A stretch of DNA of 10,421 bases from an uncultured Flavobacteriia bacterium. GTDB taxonomy: Bacteria; Bacteroidota; Bacteroidia; Flavobacteriales_D; Crocinitomicaceae. Numbering within the stretch: the stretch's first letter is position 1; each line of letters begins with the position of its first letter. The notes beneath the pieces were generated by a model that was not told the origin of the DNA, made no database searches, and was given only the letters and a program-made list of their open reading frames with translations. Where the stretch lies: the NCBI GenBank assembly GCA_903930085.1, contig CAIYXD010000214.1:1-10421 (forward strand), given 5' to 3'. The position numbers and the translations under genes are program-made. This document shows positions 6,612-10,421 of this stretch, one piece after another.

Positions 6612-7583
6612 TTATTTTTTCCTTTGAGTTGTATATTCGACAAGCCCAATGATTGAACGTTTGGATTCTGAATCCGGAATCCCCTCCAAAAGTTGTAACG
6701 CTTGCTCTTTTAATTCCATCATCTTAGCTGTGGCATATTTAATTCCACCCCCAGAAACGACTAATTCTATTCCGCGTGCAATATACTTTGGATCGTCGTT
6801 GTGGTTTTTCACAATAGATATTAATTCCTTTTTTATATTCTTTGGAGCAGTATTAAGCACATAAATTAATGGCAATGTCATTTTACGTTCACGCAAGTCA
6901 TTACCAGTTGGTTTTCCAATTCCATCATCTGATCCGTAATCAAAAATATCGTCTTTAATTTGAAATGCCAAACCAACGAGTTCTCCAAATTGCCGCATGG
7001 TTGCTGACATATCTTCTCTATCTACGGAAATGGCGCCACCTTCGCAGCAAGTAGCAATCAGAGAAGCTGTTTTTTTACGAATAACATCGAAATAAACATC
7101 TTCCGTTATGTCTAATCGTCTTGCTTTTTCAATTTGCAGCAATTCCCCTTCACTCATTTCGCGCACAGCACGTGCAACGATTTCCAGTAAGCGTAGGTTA
7201 TTTTTCTCAATAGAAAGCAGCAACACTTTTGACAGCATAAAATCCCCAACTAATACAGCAATTTTATTTTTCCAAAGCGCATTCACAGAGAAAAATCCCC
7301 TTCTTTCATTTGCGTCATCTACCACATCATCGTGGACTAAAGTTGCAGTATGCAAAAGCTCTACCAAGGATGCCGCATCGTACGTTTTGTCGTTAACTTC
7401 CCCAAGCATTTTTGCGGAGAGGAAAATAAACATTGGCCGCATTTGTTTTCCTTTTCGACGAATAATATAATGTGTTATTTTGTCTAACAATGCAACTTTT
7501 GACTGCATATTTCGGCGAAAACGGATGTCGAATTCCGACATTTCCATTTCAATTGGCGCGATCATTTCCTTTACGGTGAGCAT
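6612..7583 (-). CDS. Long-chain all-trans polyprenyl diphosphate synthase
   Basis: The enzyme extends allylic diphosphates with isopentenyl diphosphate, giving the long prenyl chain used for menaquinone. The 323-residue length fits the IspB/HepT-like group. Visible motifs: GKQMRP at 45-50, first Asp-rich motif DDVVD at 85-89 in HTATLVHDDVVDD, KTASL at 171-175, second Asp-rich motif DDIFD at 211-215, and GKPTGNDLRERKMTLPLIY at 223-241. The residues four and five places before the first Asp-rich motif are small (Thr and Ala), which in this family goes with long products rather than farnesyl or geranylgeranyl. Flavobacteria use MK-6 and related Bacteroidota MK-7, so a C30-C35 product is likely, but length cannot be fixed from sequence. 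ATG 7583 is the first of several Met codons and gives the usual N-terminus. It heads the operon that continues with the lipoprotein, dnaG and the channel gene. Confidence 0.95.
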   Translation of the reverse strand: MLTVKEMIAPIEMEMSEFDIRFRRNMQSKVALLDKITHYIIRRKGKQMRPMFIFLSAKMLGEVNDKTYDAASLVELLHTATLVHDDVVDDANERRGFFSVNALWKNKIAVLVGDFMLSKVLLLSIEKNNLRLLEIVARAVREMSEGELLQIEKARRLDITEDVYFDVIRKKTASLIATCCEGGAISVDREDMSATMRQFGELVGLAFQIKDDIFDYGSDDGIGKPTGNDLRERKMTLPLIYVLNTAPKNIKKELISIVKNHNDDPKYIARGIELVVSGGGIKYATAKMMELKEQALQLLEGIPDSESKRSIIGLVEYTTQRKK

Positions 7584-7587
7584 AAGA

Positions 7588-7595
7588 CAAATATA
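7588..7595 (-). promoter_or_regulatory. -7 promoter element of the prenyl synthase-dnaG operon
   Basis: The minus strand reads TATATTTG, an exact TAnnTTTG match in the 100-base gap between rlmN and the prenyl synthase gene. Only four bases separate it from ATG 7583, so transcription would start at or next to the start codon. No strong -33 TTTG was found. If used, the mRNA is leaderless or nearly so; otherwise the match is coincidental or rlmN read-through drives the operon. The rest of the 100-base gap shows no good terminator for rlmN. Confidence 0.45.
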
Positions 7596-7683
7596 CGTGT
7601 TAGATTGCTTTTATAGAATATAAAGCGTGTTTAAATTATGAACAGCATATTTGGACAGGTTTTCGTTATTGTCTGAACAACTT

Positions 7684-8760
7684 TTAGCCTTTCAAAACCC
7701 GATTGTCTTTTAAAATTGCTTTGTTTTTATTGGCTAATTGTCCGCAGGCAGCATCGATATCTTTTCCGCGACTTCTACGGATATTTACAACAAGATTTTT
7801 AGATTCCAAATAGGCAGCAAATGCATCTACTTTTTGTTTATCCGCTTGTTGGAATTCGCTATCGTCTATTGGATTGTATTCGATGATATTAATTTTGCAT
7901 GGTACACATTTGGTGAATTCAGCTAGTTCTTGTGCATCTTCCAATTGATCATTGAAATCTTTGAAAATAATATATTCGAAAGTAACGCGAGAATCTGTTT
8001 GTTCGTGAAAATAGCGCAATGAATCTGCTAATTCTGCCAAATTATTTGTGTCGTTAATCTCCATTATATGGCTGCGTTTCTTGTCGTTCGCTGCATGAAG
8101 AGAAACTGCAAGATTGAATTTCACCTGATCATCGCCCAATTTACGAATCATTTTAGCAATACCTGCTGTAGAAACGGTAATGCGTTTTGGCGACATTCCT
8201 AATCCTTCTTCAGAAGTCAGCATTTCCACCGAACGCAAAACATTTTTATAGTTCAATAATGGTTCGCCCATTCCCATGTACACAATATTGGTTAATGGAG
8301 AATTATAGCGGTTTTCTGCTTGGTCTTTCAAGTATACCACCTGGTCTACGATTTCGCCAGCACTTAAATTTCGCATTAATTTCAACTTTCCAGTTGCACA
8401 AAATGTACACGACAAGCTGCATCCAACTTGCGATGAAATACACGCTGTAGTTCTGGAGGTTGTTGGGATTAAAACCCCTTCAACAACTTTTCCTTCGCCG
8501 ATAGAAAACGCACATTTTATTGTTTTATCCGAGCTGATTTGCTGATCATCCAAAACAATATGGTCGATGTAAAAATGATTTTCGAGAATTAGTCGCAGGT
8601 CCTTGCTAAGATTAGACATTTCTTCAAAAGTTGCTGCGTTTTTTTGCCATAGCCATTCGAAGATCTGTTTTGAACGAAACGATTTTTCGCCCAATTTCTC
8701 CATGGAAACCTTTAATTCTTCCAAGGTTAGATTCCTAATGTTAGCCTTTGAGTTTATCAT
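7684..8760 (-). CDS. rlmN: Dual-specificity 23S rRNA A2503 / tRNA A37 C2-methyltransferase (radical SAM)
   Basis: RlmN methylates C2 of adenine 2503 in 23S rRNA, and of A37 in some tRNAs, by radical-SAM chemistry; this tunes the peptidyl-transferase centre and affects translational fidelity. The 358-residue length is normal. The [4Fe-4S] motif CxxxCxxC is at C114, C118 and C121 (CSLSCTFC), followed by the MGMGEPLLN SAM-binding motif at 162-170. The C-terminal Cys that carries the methyl group is present as C339 in DAACGQL, which with the N-terminal EGVLIP segment (E94) separates this family from generic radical-SAM proteins. Residues 1-70 form the usual N-terminal RNA-binding region. The late SRVTFEYIIFKDFND and RRSRGKDIDAACGQL segments are also typical. 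The Cfr paralogue is unlikely given the chromosomal context and RlmN-like sequence. ATG 8760 is preceded by a TATCTTTG box. It is transcribed in the same direction as batD upstream, 148 bases away. Confidence 0.97.
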   Translation of the reverse strand: MINSKANIRNLTLEELKVSMEKLGEKSFRSKQIFEWLWQKNAATFEEMSNLSKDLRLILENHFYIDHIVLDDQQISSDKTIKCAFSIGEGKVVEGVLIPTTSRTTACISSQVGCSLSCTFCATGKLKLMRNLSAGEIVDQVVYLKDQAENRYNSPLTNIVYMGMGEPLLNYKNVLRSVEMLTSEEGLGMSPKRITVSTAGIAKMIRKLGDDQVKFNLAVSLHAANDKKRSHIMEINDTNNLAELADSLRYFHEQTDSRVTFEYIIFKDFNDQLEDAQELAEFTKCVPCKINIIEYNPIDDSEFQQADKQKVDAFAAYLESKNLVVNIRRSRGKDIDAACGQLANKNKAILKDNRVLKG

Positions 8761-8768
8761 TTGCGCTG

Positions 8769-8776
8769 CAAAGATA
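8769..8776 (-). promoter_or_regulatory. -7 promoter element for rlmN
   Basis: The minus strand reads TATCTTTG, an exact TAnnTTTG match ending eight bases before ATG 8760. A TTG lies about 15 bases upstream of the box, shorter than the usual -33 spacing, so support for the upstream element is poor. The predicted leader is only a few bases. The box lies at the rlmN end of the 148-base batD-rlmN gap; the rest of that gap holds no gene and no clear terminator (one TTTCG/CGAAA inverted repeat without a proper T-run). Confidence 0.45.
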
Positions 8777-8908
8777 AGGAATTATGCGAAGCAAGAAGTT
8801 TGTTCATCCGAAACAATACATGAAGATTCTGACTTTTTAAATTTCGTCCAACAAAAGATGCGAAACATCCATTCCTAACTATCAATCGTAAGTATTATAC
8901 TGAGAAAT

Positions 8909-10420
8909 TCAATCTAAGATTGCGTGCACCGTTTCTTTTGCTGCAGTAAGAATTTTTTCGGGGGCAAGTTCATTGCATCCCATTCCGAATCTAGCCTCTT
9001 CGCAGCGAGTGAAAAGCATTCTAAAAGTCTCCACTTTTGAAGAATCCATTCTATTTTCTTGCAATTTCACTAGAATTTCATTCTTACCTAAAAGTGAAAT
9101 TTCATTGTTCTCAAGGAATAAAGTAATCGATAGCAGAAGTCCTTTTTCAATCAGCGAGTAAAAGTGGTTCCAATTTTTTTGAATTAAAGCATTTTCAGCT
9201 TCTTCAAAGACTTGTTGTATTTCTTTTTGCGTATTTTTTTGCGTATTTTTTAATTCGGTGCTTACCTTGTTTTTGGCTTTCTTTTTCCAGAATAATCCTA
9301 GAAAAAATAAGAGTAAAATTGGACTAGAAACACCAATCCAGAATACAGGTGACTGCAGAAAATCAGTACTTTTTGATTGGTTATTTTCATCCAATGGCAT
9401 TGGTGATGAAACTAAATTTTTCTCCTTGTTGGAAAGGAGAGCAGAATCATTTAGTATTCCACTGAATTTCTCATTTTTAGAAATAGTGAAAGAATTTTTC
9501 TCAGAAGAAATTTGAATGTATTTTTCTTTCGTAGGATCAAAATACGCCATAGTTGTTTCCGGAAAAGTTAGTTCTCCATGTTTTGTAACTTGAATATTGT
9601 ATTCGTAACTAATTTTACCTTCTGCGCCGCGACTTCCGTAAACGAAATCTTCTTCTACAATGGGATCGCCATAGAGAAGAAAACCTTTCGGCAGATTCAA
9701 ATTCGGCTCTAGGATATTTTGTAAATTGCCAAAGCCATCAATTTCTATAATAAGCGTAAAAATATCTCCCTGCTTGGACGGTTTGGAGCTTAACTTTCTT
9801 GAAATACCAAATTGTCCAACCCCACCGATGAAGTTTTCAGGTGCGTTTTTCGGCAATGGTTTCACTTCGATGGTTGTGGCACTCGAAGTTAAGGGTAAAC
9901 TTTCAAAACCGCGCCGTAAATTTAGTTTAAATGGATTAATGGTAAGCGTTCCAATGCCATTCGGGAAAACGACTTTTTTATCGTAAACGAAAGAAAAATA
10001 ACTTTTTCGTTTGATTTTTTCTTCTTCAACTACTATCTGTGTCGTATTTCCAATACTGTGTTTGTCAATTGCTCCATCCAAGGAATATCCTTCGTAATTC
10101 TCCAAATGTGAAGCATCAAATTGCGCGTAAACTTTTGCGTTCAAAATTAAAGGTTCTCCCTCATAAATAACCGTTTTAGATTTTTCTATTATTCCAAAAG
10201 CGGGTTGATTTAGTTGTCTTGAAGTAAGTTCATTTCCAAAATTTAATGGATCATTTTCTTTAGAAATTGTAATGTTTACCGTGTTTGAGCGGTAAACTTT
10301 ATTTCCTTTTTTTACATACGCAGGACCAATTTTAAACGTTCCTGATTTTTGAAGTGTTCCAGTTTGAGAAAGGTAATAATAGGAGATTACTTTGCCTGTA
10401 TTGTAATCTATTTCTTGCTC
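8909..10420 (-). CDS. batD: BatD aerotolerance-family membrane protein (N-terminus beyond window)
   Basis: BatD belongs to the Bat (Bacteroides aerotolerance) system, usually encoded with MoxR, DUF58 and BatA/B/C proteins; the group is linked to envelope or oxidative stress, but its biochemical role is unresolved. The frame is open from the stop TGA at 8909 to the right edge, giving 503 visible residues; the TTG at 10144 is an internal Leu codon, not the start, because coding sequence of the same character continues upstream. The extracytoplasmic part holds beta-rich repeats, including PAYVKKGNKVYRSN, FTLIIEIDGFGNLQ and a YFDPTKEKYI segment typical of BatD. One membrane helix lies at about residues 360-378 of the visible part, followed by Lys-rich residues and a helical cytoplasmic tail ending near CEEARFGMGC. 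The signal peptide and perhaps 80-100 residues are outside the window. No batE-like gene follows before rlmN. Confidence 0.87.
   Translation of the reverse strand, partial: EQEIDYNTGKVISYYYLSQTGTLQKSGTFKIGPAYVKKGNKVYRSNTVNITISKENDPLNFGNELTSRQLNQPAFGIIEKSKTVIYEGEPLILNAKVYAQFDASHLENYEGYSLDGAIDKHSIGNTTQIVVEEEKIKRKSYFSFVYDKKVVFPNGIGTLTINPFKLNLRRGFESLPLTSSATTIEVKPLPKNAPENFIGGVGQFGISRKLSSKPSKQGDIFTLIIEIDGFGNLQNILEPNLNLPKGFLLYGDPIVEEDFVYGSRGAEGKISYEYNIQVTKHGELTFPETTMAYFDPTKEKYIQISSEKNSFTISKNEKFSGILNDSALLSNKEKNLVSSPMPLDENNQSKSTDFLQSPVFWIGVSSPILLLFFLGLFWKKKAKNKVSTELKNTQKNTQKEIQQVFEEAENALIQKNWNHFYSLIEKGLLLSITLFLENNEISLLGKNEILVKLQENRMDSSKVETFRMLFTRCEEARFGMGCNELAPEKILTAAKETVHAILD
9224..9250. repeat. Two-copy 12-base tandem repeat inside batD
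   Basis: A 12-base unit containing GCGTA followed by a T-run occurs twice in direct succession (GCGTA at 9229 and 9241). It encodes a repeated Asn-Thr-Gln-Lys in the Lys-rich stretch just after the membrane helix. The repeat length is a multiple of three, so the frame is kept. It looks like a simple slippage duplication in a linker. Confidence 0.6.
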
Positions 10421-10421
10421 C

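Noticed and set aside
7108..7470. Plus-strand open frame of 120 codons opposite the prenyl synthase gene
   Set aside because: Low-complexity Ser/Thr/Phe-rich translation antisense to a gene with all catalytic motifs; a shadow frame.
8820..8865. Inverted repeat TTTCG/CGAAA on the minus strand after batD as a terminator
   Set aside because: The stem has only five pairs with a 14-base loop and is followed by just three T residues, so it does not qualify.
8909..10144. Reading of batD as a complete 411-residue gene starting at TTG 10144
   Set aside because: The same frame is open to the window edge and encodes BatD-like sequence upstream of that codon, so the gene is partial and the codon is an internal Leu.

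Overview
This window looks like core chromosome of a member of the Bacteroidota, most likely the Flavobacteriales. The DNA is AT-rich and starts lack clear Shine-Dalgarno sequences. Several starts are preceded by exact matches to TAnnTTTG, the -7 promoter element of that phylum. The gene content also fits: a CBS/ACT protein joined to NAD kinase and divergent from pdxJ, a BatD aerotolerance protein, and a DnaG primase with most of its zinc ligands missing. The lineage call is inference from sequence features; no database was searched.

Left block (1-2272, minus strand): a CBS-domain/ACT-like protein is followed after one base by NAD kinase, and 54 bases later by an exported cyclophilin-type prolyl isomerase that runs off the left edge. 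pdxJ (2342-3055), for pyridoxine 5'-phosphate synthesis, is the only plus-strand gene. It diverges from the CBS gene across a 69-base promoter region and converges on the mechanosensitive channel gene.

Middle block (3098-7583, minus strand): four tightly packed genes read as one operon. In order they are a long-chain polyprenyl diphosphate synthase (probably for the menaquinone side chain), a small MORN-repeat lipoprotein, DnaG primase, and an MscS-family channel. The gaps are 12 bases, a one-base TAATG overlap, and 2 bases. A TATATTTG box sits just before the first gene and a weak hairpin with a T-run follows the last.

Right block (7684-10420, minus strand): BatD, a membrane protein of the Bat system, enters from the right edge and lacks its N-terminus here. 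It is followed by rlmN, encoding the radical-SAM methyltransferase for 23S rRNA A2503, which has its own TATCTTTG box.

Most of the window is housekeeping. I found no mobile element, CRISPR array, RNA gene, toxin system or phage gene, and no convincing new multi-gene system. The points that deserve a second look are the DnaG zinc ribbon, promoter boxes almost touching start codons, the coupled CBS/ACT-NAD kinase pair, and the lipoprotein wedged against dnaG. No gene-free stretch exceeds 150 bases.
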